This document shows positions 41,071 through 56,469 of a stretch of DNA of 64,000 nucleotides, one piece after another (the stretch's first letter is position 1; each line of letters starts with the position of its first letter). The notes beneath the pieces are model-generated. The model saw nothing but the letters and a program-made list of their open reading frames with translations. It made no database searches and had not been told where the DNA came from. This DNA is from Enoplosus armatus (taxonomy: Eukaryota > Chordata > Actinopteri > Centrarchiformes > Enoplosidae), in the NCBI RefSeq assembly GCF_043641665.1, contig NC_092182.1:21389241-21453240 (forward strand), in the 5' to 3' direction. Position numbers and translations under genes: made by a program.

Positions 41071-41181
41071 TACAGCTGAAACTATTCAATGAATAGTCAA
41101 TGAATCAACTATTTGATTGACAGAGAATTAATTGGCAACAATTTTGATAATCAAATCATAATGTTTGTTAGTCGCAGCTCT
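41071..41181 (-). repeat. Dispersed MITE-like repeat, copy 7a (inverted, core deleted)
   Basis: Both ends are present (ACAGCTGAAACTATTCAATG and GTTAGTCGCAGCTC) but only about 110 bp separate them, so the centre is missing. Confidence 0.6.
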
Positions 41182-41195
41182 TTAACAAATGACAA

Positions 41196-41503
41196 TCATG
41201 TTCCTTATCAATTAATCAGCTTGTTATTTTCTCAATAAATCTATGAATTTTTCTGTGACAAATGCCCAGTTTTCAAGTGCCCAAGATGCCATACTCAAAT
41301 TGCTTGTTTTACAGTTCATAATCCACAGATATTCTTTTTTTTTTCATATATGACAAAGAAAAACATTAAATTCTCACATTTCAGAGGCTGAAACACGCAT
41401 GTGTTTGGCTTTTTTGCTTGAGAAATGACTGAAACGATGAATTATTTATCAAATAGTTGTCGATTAATCTTCTGTGATTAACCGACTAATTGTTTAAGCT
41501 ATA
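41196..41503 (+). repeat. Dispersed MITE-like repeat, copy 7b
   Basis: Contains TTCTCACATTTCAGAGGCTG, GAGAAATGACTGAAACGATG and the right end GACTAATTGTTTAAGCT. It lies next to the deleted copy 7a in the opposite orientation and only about 600 bp before the nudt3 start codon. Confidence 0.7.
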
Positions 41504-41779
41504 AACTGTTATATATATGGCAAGGTTGAAGGTCGGAGCCTACCATTTCAGTTCACATTATTGAATCAGTTTTGAGGATCCTGCTGGCGCTGTCCATTAC
41601 CTGCGGTGCTGAAACTGATGAATCAAACCAGCTTTACAACCATTTTCTAATTCTGACGGCATGCCACATGTAACGTGATAACGTGAAATTTTACATTTTT
41701 CAATGCAGGTTGGTACAGACTTCATTATATCAGCCTCAAACAAGTGGCCGTGGCCAGCTAGTTGGAGCCAAAAGTGCCA

Positions 41780-42101
41780 GTTCCCCTCACCGGCTCACTC
41801 CAGTCGTGGAGCGTGGTGTTGCGTTTTCCCCGTATCCGTTGCCCCAATTCTGCAACGCCTGAAGGGTAATTTTCTTACGCTCTCTGAGCTATTAAAGGTT
41901 AAATTACGTCGTGGGCGTAGCGGCTCCTTGTAATGGCGACCGTGCCGTAGATGTGCCTAGGTTTGTGAAAATGAAACGAAGAAGAAGTTATTTCTTTTAA
42001 GTTAAACGCCGAGGTTCCCCGGAGGAGGACTTTGCGTCTACAACCATCATCTTTATAAGTGGTAAACTTAGCTGTACTTTTGAACTTTTGTGCCCTTTGA
42101 A
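41780..42101 (+). promoter_or_regulatory. nudt3: nudt3 promoter and 5'UTR
   Basis: CpG-rich stretch directly upstream of the nudt3 ATG, unlike the AT-rich flank. It includes TTACGTCGTGGGCG (CRE-like plus GC-rich core) near 41900-41920. No TATA box is evident, as expected of a housekeeping promoter. The transcription start is not determined. Confidence 0.55.
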
Positions 42102-42200
42102 ATGATGAAGCTCAAGTCAAACCAAACCCGGACGTACGACGGGGATGGATACAAGAAGCGGGCCGCCTGTCTGTGTTTCAGGAGCGAGACCGAGGAGGAG
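42102..42200 (+). CDS. nudt3: nudt3 coding exon 1
   Basis: Encodes residues 1-33 from MMKLKSNQTRTYDGDG to SETEEE. Donor GTGAGTCC, phase 0. Confidence 0.97.
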
Positions 42201-45200
42201 GTGAGTCCGGTGATGTTGCTGTCTGGTGGGCCAAGCTAACATTAGCTTAGTAGCTGCTGTTAGGGTCTTCTCTGTCTGTAAATCGGTACATTTATCAACA
42301 CAGCTGTAGTTTTTTCTCAGCTGGAAACTATGACTCACCCGTTTCATAGACCCTTGTATTGTCTTCTTATGTTGTGCATTAAACGTTAGTTTTGAGCTCG
42401 TACTTACCCAAGTGTTATGTAAGCCTCTTTAGCTGTGCTATAGCAACCTCGGGTTTTTCGACCCAGCGTACTCGGAGTCAACCTGTTAGCTGATTGCTAA
42501 TGCTAACGTTAGCTTGCTAACTAGCCGTGTTGCTGTTGTGGGCAGCCGGCTCTCGGCCAGCGACCACAGCCCACAGCACAGGCTGTGATGAGTGGTGACT
42601 ATCATAATGAGATGCGGCCGGATATAAAGCATTGTTTAGCTCTATAAAGTGACAGGCTAAGATTTTTATCTGCTCATGTTACGGATGATTTGGCGAGCTA
42701 AGTAACTGTTAGTGTGTTAGCGTTAATGCAACCGGTATTGCTAGCCAAACATTGGACTGATTTGTAGGTATTAGCTGTGCTAGCTTCAGCCAAAAGACAG
42801 CACTGGTAGTGATACCCAGATAGCTTACATTACTTTATGTTATTGTTTCCTGAATGACTTAAAATTATTCTAATATTTGGATCACCCACACGGCTTGATG
42901 ACAAACTCGAAACCTGTTTTGTTGTGTATGAATTTCACCACGTAGTTAACATAACTGTTACTACTCGGTACCTTCGTGCGCTCTCCCACGAAAATCACTC
43001 AAAGTAGCCTGGAAAGGGTTATTTGAGATCAGAGGCGATTTGGGAAGCTGATGTCCCGTCAACAACACGCACAAAGATGTCTTTGTAGTGGAACATTTTT
43101 AACAAGGAAGGAGACGAATTGAGACTAAACTAATTCCCCATTCTGGTTGAAATAGAAGCCAGACTGTGAACATGGGTTGTTGATTACAGGAAACACATCA
43201 GTATGACCTGCACGTAGCTAGAAACTTTTACCAGACTGTAGTCTACCAGATCGGCATTCAGCCAAGCCTCAGCTTTTTTCCAACAGATTGTTGACACCAT
43301 GAACTCACCATACTTGAATGGGGAAAAAAAGCAAACTCAGTGACTCATACTCTAGCTATTGAACAGATTTGTATGATTTGCTCACAATATCCAGCTGGAT
43401 AACGTGGCTCCAGGCCACTCCAGTGGTAATTTTGATAGTTTTAAGTGTCATAGTTGACAGGTAGCCGTTGTGTCACATGTTGGGGTTTGGCTCTTCTTGC
43501 ATCTATTACTAACAGATCACTGATCTGTCTTGCTCAAGCAGCAACACTTGTGTAATGTGAACACACACCAATGAACATTATTAACTAACAACATTGAGTA
43601 AGACTGAAATGCGTAACCGGTCTTGCATGGGATGCTTTGCAGGTGCTGCTGGTGAGCAGTAGTCGACATCCTGACAAGTGGATAGTTCCTGGAGGGGGAA
43701 TGGAGCCTGAGGAGGAGCCCAATGTTGCTGCAGCTCGAGAAGTGTGTGAAGAGGTTGGTTATGGATCTATTTTTCATAATTATTATAAATATTTTAAGCC
43801 TATAATGTGGGGCCCAATATAGGCTTTTCCTTGTAACTGACTAATGTTGTCAGATAAGCATTCCTATGTAGAGTGTGCACTGGTAAACTTTACTTGACCC
43901 TTGTATCCGAAACATGGGTGTGAAACATGCCTTGCTAGACTTACTTCATAGCCAGGAATATTGTTCTGAGAATGGATTTCCATTTGCAGCGTGGCTCATA
44001 AGAAGTATTGTATTTCATTTCTATTAAATCACGTCTGTATTTAACACTGGGCCTAATACCTCGCTCTCAAAACCCATTTCGTCAGTGCAGTCATCCTGTT
44101 TGCATGAACAGAGAGAGAGAGCCTAGCAACATGTAAGCTGTATCATAGCATCACGTTACAAAGCAGTGTTTAAGTGTCAAAGGAGGTCACACTGAGATTG
44201 AACACTGGCTACCCAGCGGTTGCACTACAGCTACTGAAGGAAAACAATCAGCTTTCATTCTTTCTATGTTTCAGACAGTTCTATTTTTACAACAGCAGCC
44301 TTGTTACAAAAGCATTTTGAAAGACAAAATGTGTCGTGTGTGTGTGTGTGTTGGGGAGGATAGGTAGCAATTAGTAAACAGTTCTGAAGCTCATTGGAAA
44401 TCAATACCCTGCTCATACCGCCTACGTCCATCCCTTAAATCAGGTATCCACCTTGTGTACATGCTGTTCATCGCTTGGGCATTTCAATCAGAATGGCGAC
44501 AGGTCACTGAAGACACTGAATCACACCCGGCTGTCAGCTCTTGGCTGGTCACTGACCATATAAAGCCTATTCTCTGTGTGTGATCCATCACACTGATGGA
44601 TGCTGATATCATCCCTTATCCTGGCTCCCACTGTTTGGTAGCTTTGACGGTTGCAGGATGCTGCACTTGCCAACACATTTCCACAGGGTCAAAAGCAATG
44701 TCACATCACTACTGAGGTTTGTTAAAAGTGCTAAAAGGCCGTATTCAGAAACTTTTGTGGTGACTTTGAGTGGTACCCAATGCATCACCATGTACTGTGG
44801 CTTCCTAAGCCTCTTATTGGACGGTGGTGTAACATGACATATCCTAATCCTGGCAAGCTTATTCTGATGACCAGATGAGCGGTGAGTGATTGCTTATGCC
44901 TGTGGGTTTGGAGTCTGACAGTGAAGACACAGCACTCAGGAACAGGCCAAAGGTTACAGAGGCTTCCTTTGTCTGTCTGACTGTTCACAATCTCTGCTTA
45001 TGCTCAGTAGACGTACGTTGCACCAAGAAGACACAGGAGTAGATTGCATAACTTGTAATGCAGCCTCAATGCTGCACAGCCTCTTCCAAAATGATACCCA
45101 GTAGCCTTCAGTTACACGAATGCTTGAGTTGTGAGACGTTTTCCATCTCCTAAAAACATACAGGTTGACTTTTGGCCTATTACTTAATCCTTGGCACGTC

Positions 45201-47171
45201 TTTGGGGTTTCTAGTGGTTGGCCTGTTCTTTTGCATATGATCTTGCTGAAGGCCTGAAGAGTCCAGTGCGGTCCGATCCACAATCCCTGGTACAGTGTGT
45301 GCAGTCAACATTTATTTATAGACTGAAACTGGAACCTGAAGAAGCTGCAAAGATGTCAGCAAGTGCCCTGGCTCTGTATCCAAACCTGACCTACTACTCA
45401 CCTCTGGGAGTTAAGATCTACCTTGCAGATTATTTTTGTTATTTGAATATGTTTTAAAGGTAACAAGCAGTGAGAAATGGTTAAAGTTGACCTCTCTCTA
45501 GGAAAGGTTGTGACATTAGGATTATGGGCAGAGTAACGGCAACTGACAGCAAAGCGGTTATTCTGTCGTTTGTTTTGACCTTTTCACATGATCTTTTGTG
45601 GTTCTCCAAACATCGTGTAGAGAAGCTGTCAGTATGTGGCAGTAAGTGATAGCTGAACAGAGGTGTTGACTGTGTATTTTGCAGCTGTAGAATTTAGAAC
45701 CACAACAATTAGTCGATTAATCGACTGACAGAATATTATGGTAATTGAATTAATAAGTACCAAACTTTCGGTGGAGCCAGCTTCTCAAATGTGTCAATTT
45801 GGTTTTAGATAATTGTGGATTAAATATCTTTTGGGTTTTTTACTGTTGGTAGGACAAAACAAGACATGTGAGACATGGGTTCGGGAGATTGTGAGGGGCT
45901 TTTTGCTTTATTTTCTTTTTTATTAATTAATATAGAAAAAAGCTTGCAGACTAAATCAATAATGAAAATAACCGTTGTGTAATTGTACCTGTAGTTTGAG
46001 TTACAATTGGTTATGAAAGTTAAAGACCTGAACTCTTTGTGACTCAAACAAATGTTATCTTAGTGTTTGGTAAATTAGACCTCATTGCACTGAAGTGTGA
46101 ATTTAATGAAGAGAGAATCAGTACATGCAGGACATGACTTCAGCTTCTGGTCAAATTAAGTGAGAGTATTTTTGTATACGATTTACGTTATTTTGAGGAT
46201 TCAGCAACAACCCTGGAATTAGATGGAGTGAATTTGCAGGGGATAGAAACAATCTTATAATGCAATGTAATCCACTGCAATGCAAACACAAACTACAGTT
46301 TCAAAATGACCATACAAATGAAATCAGTCTCTGACACACAAAACACTACACAAGGTTCAGAAATGTAGTTATTCAGGCTATTAGATTGCATTTCATTATA
46401 CAGGTGTTGTGTTTTGTATTGATTGTTGTCTGCTGTAACTGTATCCTGTGTATTTTCGCACAATTTCAAATCATTTTCCTATCTTTTACAGGCCGGTGTG
46501 AAGGGGACTTTAGGTCGCTTAGTCGGAGTATTTGAGGTGATGTTTGTTTGCTGTCCTTTTATTTCTTTTTGATCCTCAAATGTCAACATACTGTGCAGCA
46601 TGTTTGTGATTGAGAAGTGAAAATATGATCATTTTGTTTCCCCTACAGAACCAAGAGAGGAAACACAGAACCTACGTCTATGTTCTTATTGTAACGGAAG
46701 TGCTGGAGGACTGGGAGGACTCGGTCAACATTGGTAAAGCACTGCATTTGTTTACTTGTCAAATTGGGGATCATACGGACAAAGTTCTCAGGCAGTCACA
46801 TGCCGTCTGTAGCTTTATTTTTGTTTCCCAGGCTTTGCGCCTGCCCTTGTGATTTTCACTTTAATGCTACAGTATTGATAATTAGTCAAAACCTGTTTTC
46901 TTCATTTTTTCATTCTCGTGCTGACCCTCGCACGTCTTAACTTGCTCCACAATGCTGTCTTGTTCTGTCAACAGGGAGAAAAAGGGAATGGTTTAAAATA
47001 GACGATGCCATACAAGTGTTGCAGTGTCACAAGCCTGTGCAGGCCACCTACTTCGAGGCTCTCCAGGAGAGTTGCCTGACCAGTAACGGAACACCTTTGG
47101 TGGCCACGATAGGTGGGGACCTCTCCCCTACCTACAGCATCAATCAGAGCTCCGTCTCGGGTATCAGATAA
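42102..47171 (+). CDS. nudt3: Diphosphoinositol polyphosphate phosphohydrolase 1 (complete CDS, five exons)
   Basis: Nudix hydrolase that removes the beta-phosphate of inositol pyrophosphates and splits diadenosine polyphosphates; the mammalian protein also has mRNA-decapping activity. Coding exons are 42102-42200, 43643-43753, 46492-46536, 46649-46733 and 46975-47171, totalling 537 nt and 178 residues. All introns have GT-AG ends. The Nudix box (G51, R65-E66, E69-E70, G72) spans the exon 2/3 junction. The conserved segments GGGMEPEEEP, NQERKHRTYVYVLIVTEVLE and EDWEDSVNIG identify it; RSETEEE favours NUDT3 over NUDT4 (RSEQEDE). The C-terminus ends SSVSGIR like human NUDT3 but carries about six extra residues (GGDLSP region). 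The gene is tail-to-tail with rps10. Human NUDT3 is about 172 residues. Confidence 0.97.
42201..43642 (+). other. nudt3: nudt3 intron 1
   Basis: GT-AG intron of 1.44 kb. Nothing beyond ordinary intronic sequence was recognised; the 5' part remains CpG-containing and may carry promoter-proximal elements. Confidence 0.9.
43643..43753 (+). CDS. nudt3: nudt3 coding exon 2
   Basis: Residues 34-70, with the beta-strand VLLVSSSRHPDKWIVPGGG and the first part of the Nudix box ending REVCEE. Donor GTTGGT is weaker than average but is supported by the protein junction with exon 3. Confidence 0.96.
43754..46491 (+). other. nudt3: nudt3 intron 2
   Basis: 2.74 kb. Includes one inverted copy of the dispersed repeat (about 45700-45985). 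A more balanced-composition stretch at 44430-45290 has open frames on both strands that match nothing recognised. Confidence 0.9.
45700..45985 (-). repeat. Dispersed MITE-like repeat, copy 8 (inverted, in nudt3 intron 2)
   Basis: Contains ACAATTAGTCGATTAATCGA, CCAGCTTCTCAAATGTGTCA, GGTAGGACAAAACAAGACAT and AATAATGAAAATAACCGTT. These blocks occur in the same order in copies 6 and 13. Confidence 0.75.
46492..46536 (+). CDS. nudt3: nudt3 coding exon 3
   Basis: 45-nt microexon coding AGVKGTLGRLVGVFE (residues 71-85), which completes the Nudix box. Acceptor TATCTTTTACAG, donor GTGATG. Confidence 0.95.
46649..46733 (+). CDS. nudt3: nudt3 coding exon 4
   Basis: Codes NQERKHRTYVYVLIVTEVLE and the EDWEDSVNI block; ends in phase 1 with donor GTAAAG. 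Confidence 0.96.
46975..47171 (+). CDS. nudt3: nudt3 coding exon 5 with stop
   Basis: Begins with the rest of the Gly codon and RKREWFKIDDAIQVLQCHKP, ends SSVSGIR and TAA (47169-47171). The segment GGDLSPTYSINQ is longer than in the human protein. Confidence 0.95.
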
Positions 47172-48253
47172 CTAAAACCATAACTCTGACACCCCCAGGA
47201 GCTTTCGCCACCACTTGCGCTCTTACTTGTGTCATGTCATTTCTCTTTCACTTTTGTCTCAATAACATGGTTTGCCTTGCCAACTCCTTTGTGCCAGAAC
47301 TGTGGCACAGACTTGATGACAAGTGTTGGGTGAATAGTCTGAAACACTTTGTAAATGTAAATGTAATTTTTGACCCCTCTCTTTTTTTCTTTTTACTGAC
47401 AACTGCATGAAATGTCCCCTCGCTCCCTCTGTCCTTAACGCGCCCTTAGCGTGGTGTTTATTGAATGCAAGAACTACTTTTTACTGTTGTAATGTAAAAG
47501 TGTATACTTAGTGCTTAAGCTGAAGGCTTTTGGTGGTCTTTTTAACGTTTCCTCCATTTTTGGTTATTTTTCTGTGAATGAATGTGCCCATTAGTGTACT
47601 CCCTCCCCTGTTATAAGGATAGGAAATGTTGTCTGTATCTGAATGAACAGAATTGTGGGAAGTGACTTGTCTTGCATGAGCACAGTTTTGTTGTGTCTGA
47701 CTCGCTCGAGTGACCTGATGCCGACTGTGCAACAGACTTCTGGTAAGGTCTTTGGATTCTCTTCATTTTGGTCCTAATCGTGGTTGTTGACGTCTCTTTA
47801 ATCAGAAGGATACGGCCCCTGACTAGTTTTTCAATTTCAAGTGTCCAGTGTGTTTCTCTCTTATTTGGGAAGCTAGCCAAGCACTACACGTTTCACTCTC
47901 AAACGGAGCATATTTACTGTAAAGAGGGTGAAAGAATGTCAACGTACAATGTAAGATGAACCACCTTCCTCCTCAGTGTCTTTACCTCCTTTTAATCCCT
48001 TTTTTGTTTTCTTTTTAAAAATGCTTTCCTGTGACTGACTACAAAGTCTTTCTCCACATGCTGAGAGGGTAGAAGTAGTGGATTTCAAAATCATGGACTT
48101 GTAATTTCAAAATTCAACACATATCACTTAAGTTATTAAAACCCAATTCCACATTTTACTCCTCACATTCAGTTTGGTTAAAAGAAATTGTTTACATTGT
48201 GTTCGTAACATAGCACAGGTGACTTTAGTGGGCACTTTTCATTATCGTCATGG

Positions 48254-48275
48254 TTTTTTTTTTTTTTTTTTTTTT
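48254..48275. repeat. Poly-T run (22 T)
   Basis: Uninterrupted T run within the probable nudt3 3'UTR. Confidence 0.9.
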
Positions 48276-48493
48276 ACCCTTCCCTTAGTATTTAATCTGC
48301 ATCCCCAAAAACACTCAAAACACCTGCTTGACATTGAAAGTAATGGAATCTATAATGCTGTCTTTGGCAAGATGCAGAACAAACAAGCCTTGTACAGTTT
48401 GAGACCTCGTTTTTAACATGTAAAATGCTTTTGGATACTAGTTTTTGTTTTTTTGTTTTTCTCTCTAACGTCTGGCAAAAGTCTCTTTAGCCG

Positions 48494-48531
48494 AGCTGCG
48501 TCACGTGGCCTCGATGTGACGTGAGGCAGCT
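48494..48531. other. Stem-loop capable inverted repeat
   Basis: Arms AGCTGCGTCACGT (48494-48506) and ACGTGAGGCAGCT (48519-48531) are inverted copies with one mismatch around a 12-base loop. In the nudt3 3'UTR this could fold in RNA; as DNA it contains paired CACGTG/TGACGT-type motifs. Confidence 0.5.
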
Positions 48532-50283
48532 GGCTCAATACTGTGAAACTGGAGGCGCTGTAGATAGCATGTTAGAGGTTTTTATTGTAAATTGTTTATT
48601 TCTGTATAGATCAAAGGTGAGAATACAAATGACAAAACGCCTCTTACACATCTGTGAGTAGTACATGTAATTTTCAACTGAGGCTGGAGGAACTGATTGA
48701 ACTCATGGCGTTGGTTTTGGAGCTGTTGGGAATTTTCTCTTGAGATAGCATACTGTACATCTGAGGCTAAAGAACAAGGAATGTGGCTGTGGATGTAGGT
48801 GAGAGTGAAGAGCCTATTTATAATTGAATATTCTCAAAATCCTTACATTTATTTAGACCACAACAAATTTGTAACGGTAAGGGATTACTATCTTAGGTGC
48901 AGTCTGAGTTGCCAGTTTAGAAGTAAAGCACACCTGAAGTCCTTTTCAAGCCAGCAGCTGTTTCACTATCAGTGTAGTTTCCCATATAGGGTTTCTTTTA
49001 TTGGTCTTTTGCAAAAACTTAAACCACTTTGCCATTTGGGGGCAGTAGAAAAAGGCTGTAAACACAACATTGATGTTTTATCATTTTTTAAAGTTTATAT
49101 GGTGAACAAGGCAAGTAGTTGCCTATTTACACCTCTGGCATGTATGGAGCAACATTCGCATTCATTTGGCGTTGTGTTTGTGTCCATCTGTTAAATCTAA
49201 GTCCAATATTCACTTGTCGTTTAGCTCAGTTTTGGTCTCCCATCAATTCCTGTAGGAAATATTATCCTGAGCTACTAAATGGTCTATTCGCTAACTTTGT
49301 CCACATTCTCATGATAGGCAGGTAGCAAACAATTGGCTTTTATAGCTTTTTGTTGCTGAAAACCGCTGCCTGCTATGGTTGAAAACACTGGGATTGAGCT
49401 AAAACATAAAAGTTGTGGGCCAGAAAACCAAAACACTGAGCTGGAAGATGCTAAATAGCTAAGACTCGAGGGAGCTGTAGTTTGTGAATGCTAATAAAAT
49501 AAGTAAAAGTTGTTTTATCTTTGTTAAACTGATTTGATGCTCAAAGTTTACTATCCAGTACAGTAGCAGATGCATATTTAACTTTGAGTATGAACAGAGG
49601 ACTCCAGTATCGTGATTCAGCCGTCCAGAAACTGATGAAAAAAAGCCTTCATGGGAAATTACATTGAGAACGGAAAGCTAGTGGATCAAAAGCATGGTCC
49701 TTTTCTCATTAATTGTTAGAGGCCAGCCAATAGAGCTTTAGGAAGACTCCTATTATTGGCCGCTATATAACCCTTGAATGAAAACGTTTATTCCTGAATG
49801 ACAGTATATGTGAAAGGAGTCTCCTTCGCAACAGTTTGAGACTTTAAACAGATTTTATTGCTGTGTATCAGAAAGGTGTGGTGGCCAAAGTCTTGCTTTA
49901 TGATACCCTATCTGGCACTTCATGTGAGATTTTCGTGTTGATTAGACCTTTTTTAGTCTTCATCGAAATGTGCAATTGGATGTGAAGGGGATGAACCTGT
50001 ATATGGCTTTAAAAAAAAAATCTAAAACGTATCCCTGAGTAATTGGCGAGGATTTCATTCACTCTTGATGGTTTGCTGCGGTGGACAGGTACTGTCAAAA
50101 TGAATGTGAGGAGGATTTCTACAAGTAACAGCCAGTGACTTAATTATTAATGACCACTTGTTCTTTATCCATATTTCTTTCTTTCTGTTTGTACTTTAAT
50201 CTGTTGTGTTATTGACAAGCTAATGTCTTGTATATAGCTAACACAGCTCCCTTACAGCCAGAGGACACACTTTGGCTTTGGTC

Positions 50284-50289
50284 AATAAA
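50284..50289 (+). terminator. nudt3: Candidate nudt3 polyadenylation signal
   Basis: Canonical AATAAA in a T-rich 3' context, 3.1 kb after the stop. One of several candidates. Confidence 0.4.
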
Positions 50290-50309
50290 GATTAGTGTCC
50301 TTTTTTTTT

Positions 50310-52450
50310 TTTTTAACAACTCCCTTCTAAGAGAAATTCAGGCAGTTCCTGTTATAAATAAAGTGATGTAGGCTGAGTTCAGGAGGGAAATTATGAAGTA
50401 AATGTCTCCACAATAAGCACGTGGAGGTACGATGAAGCAAACGCATGTACCCTGTCTCCCTGGAGCTCTCTATCATAATTGGCTCGTTTGTATATGAAGC
50501 TTCTGAACTTGGGGTAAAACCAGGATGAATTATTGAGAGAACAAAGTCACTTCCTTTTTTTTTTTTTTACCAAAGGTGATGGTTTAAACATGTATTGCCC
50601 CATCTAGTGGCCAAAGCTAAAATATTAAAAGCACATCACTTTGCAGCTGAGGATTGTAACATTCAGTTTCTTCTTAGCGTGATGGTCAGATGGCCATTTT
50701 CATAACTGAATGACTTTAATAATTAGAAAATAATTATAAATTGAAGCTGTTAAAAGATTTTCCCCAAATACTTGCAATTGAGTAACCAACTAAACACACA
50801 TGCACTTCTAGCCGTTGACCTCAGCCTTGAAGTTACATACTCGTAATTGTGTTCTCCAAGGTAAATGTGTCACTGGAATTTTCTTTTCCTCTCTTTTGTC
50901 ATTTGGGACTGTGGAATAAAACCAGTGCGAGAAGACTGAAGATTGTAATATAAATGTGCCAACAAATAAACACCAGTATTTCACATTCAGGCCGGTGTCG
51001 TTTGAGTTCATGTCGGTGAGATTTCTTTGTTAGTGCCTGCAGCACTCTCTTCTTACAGTAATACTGCTATAGACTTTATATAATCGTCAAATCAATCCTC
51101 TTATCTATAGATTTGTATACTAGACTCACTGAACTGGGATTTCCTTTTTATGTACCATGCTTCATAAATCAGTGGTCCGTGTCATAACTCTTATTACTCT
51201 GTCACCATTCCATACTACACACTACTATATGCTAATCTTTACAGTATACTATGTGCACTTAGTATGAAATAGATCAACACACATACAGTATATTTTTTGT
51301 TTTATTTATTTCCCAAGACCTTTCTGGAGCTGTCTGACCACCATAGACAATATTTTTAAGCTGTGGGTAGATCCTCTAACTTTGTCCCAAATCCATACTA
51401 CCTACTGGTTTTTAAGCATATTATAAATCCATTGATTTTTGAATGTGCTGTTGAACAGCCTTCTTCCACAATGCACTGCACAAAATACAGGAGCTGCTCT
51501 CAGCTGGGAAGAATTTAAATTAATTGTGGATGGTGGAGAAACAGCTCCAGAAAACAACAAAAGTATTACATTTTTTGGAAAATGTTTGCTGTCTCTGTGA
51601 AGTTTAATTGGCAGTTAAATTCTAAAGTTGTGGTTTGATGTTTGACGGCACAAGTATCATTTCATGATAGAATAAAAGCCCTCTAAAGCTGTTCCCTGTA
51701 CTTTAGAAGCAGACTTCACGTTATTCTATATAATTCTATAAAGTACTTAGCAAAGACCCCTCACACGCGCACTTTAACCCCTCCCGCTTGATAAAACCCA
51801 GGCTGAAGTTGGTGGAGCTAGGCTTGCGATTACACAAGGTCACCAAATCTATATACTAATAAAAAGTGCAATGTGTGCCGCCCTAACAAGTGCAACACAG
51901 ATGGGTGTGTACCGAGGGTGGGTCCTCAAGTGGCCTCATTCTTATCAGACCCATCTCCTTTGGCTAGTTATCATGAGCACAACTACACAACAGTAATGGC
52001 TGATTTCCATTCAGCTGCTTGTTTCAGGGTCCTGGTGATGTGCATGCTGGGTCTTTGGGACACTTGAGTAATGCCTTCATTAACATTATTAACACCTGTG
52101 CTTTTCCCTCTATGACAAGTCAAAACATCTGTTGTGAAAAAAGGCCTATTGAGCTTATGGAGTCTGATGGAGGATCAGCGCTCGTAACCACAAGTACTCG
52201 TCCTCCCTTTACCACCTCATTAATGATCAGAGAATTACGTCATTTTACACCGTCTCACTTTATCCTGTTGCATGTTCTGTAGTACATCTGGGTCTACACG
52301 TCCTCTTGACTTCACGCTTAATTCTAAACCTGCTGACTAACTTCCCACTGAAGAAAAAAAATCTGAAGTTGTATGAAACAAACTTTTAAAATCATCATCA
52401 ACCCCATTAATAGAAACAATACTGATGCAGACGAGTTGTATTTTGATTTT
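50310..52450. other. Space between the convergent nudt3 and rps10 3' ends
   Basis: No gene was seen. It contains further AATAAA candidates for nudt3 and a repeat resembling a fish MITE at about 51170-51440. Confidence 0.5.
51170..51440. repeat. MITE-like repeat (fish 'TACTACACACTACTATATGC' type)
   Basis: Includes CCATACTACACACTACTATA, GTATACTATGTGCACTTAGT, AGTATGAAATAG and TTTGTCCCAAATCCATACTA. The start and end repeat this pattern, as in a common teleost non-autonomous DNA element. Class not determined. Confidence 0.5.
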
Positions 52451-52451
52451 C

Positions 52452-52457
52452 TTTATT
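52452..52457 (-). terminator. rps10: rps10 polyadenylation signal
   Basis: Minus-strand AATAAA 17 bases after the stop codon. This very short 3'UTR is usual for ribosomal protein mRNAs. Confidence 0.85.
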
Positions 52458-52473
52458 GTACAGAAAGTTAAAT

Positions 52474-56027
<3,554 letters not shown>

Positions 56028-56469
56028 TCAGTTTCCACGAGTAAAGACAGCTTACAATAGCTTCCACTATGGTAACATGCTAGCTGGCTAGCTTGTTAGC
56101 CAACTTAGTTACACCTACTGATGCAAGAGAAAGCAGCAGAAAGCATACCAACTAATACTTGATTAAACCAATATACATGTTTTTATTAAAACGTTCAAAT
56201 CACTAGCAACAATCTTTTATACACGTTATATTCGTTGACCAAGGAGGCCCGCGTTATCACAGAAAGATGGCAGCCGTTCGTGAACATCAGAGCTGGGGTT
56301 GGTTCCCCACTTTTAAGCCCAATATCCACGGTAGTAAAACGTTTAAGGCTAAAATGCGTTCACGTATTCTATTGTGACATGAACAACAATCGAAATCCAG
56401 ACATTATTGTTTTATCGAACATGAGATGTTGAAGATATATTTAGATTACTACGCTGGGTCTGTCTTTAC

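Larger units (their letters stand above)
32111..41700. other. Intergenic region between grm4 and nudt3
   Basis: No coding exon was found. It includes microsatellites, one inverted copy of the dispersed family (34962-35208), two copies of a second repeat (38464-38572 and 40147-40345) and two adjacent copies near 41.1-41.5 kb. The 127-codon frame at 37575-37958 lacks any protein-like feature. Human has HMGA1 and SMIM29 here; neither was recognised. Confidence 0.55.
47172..50310 (+). other. nudt3: Probable long nudt3 3'UTR
   Basis: No competing gene was found. Human NUDT3 also has a long 3'UTR. AATAAA occurs at about 49495, at 50284-50289 (context GTCAATAAAGATTAG), at 50357-50362, 50915-50920 and 50965-50970; the second has a T-rich stretch after it. 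The transcript end is not determined. Open frames inside (such as 48799-49194) lack protein features. Confidence 0.5.

Noticed and set aside
48799..49194. 131-codon frame in the nudt3 3'UTR
   Set aside because: Cysteine and serine-rich, no domain, inside a UTR; length within chance for AT-balanced sequence.
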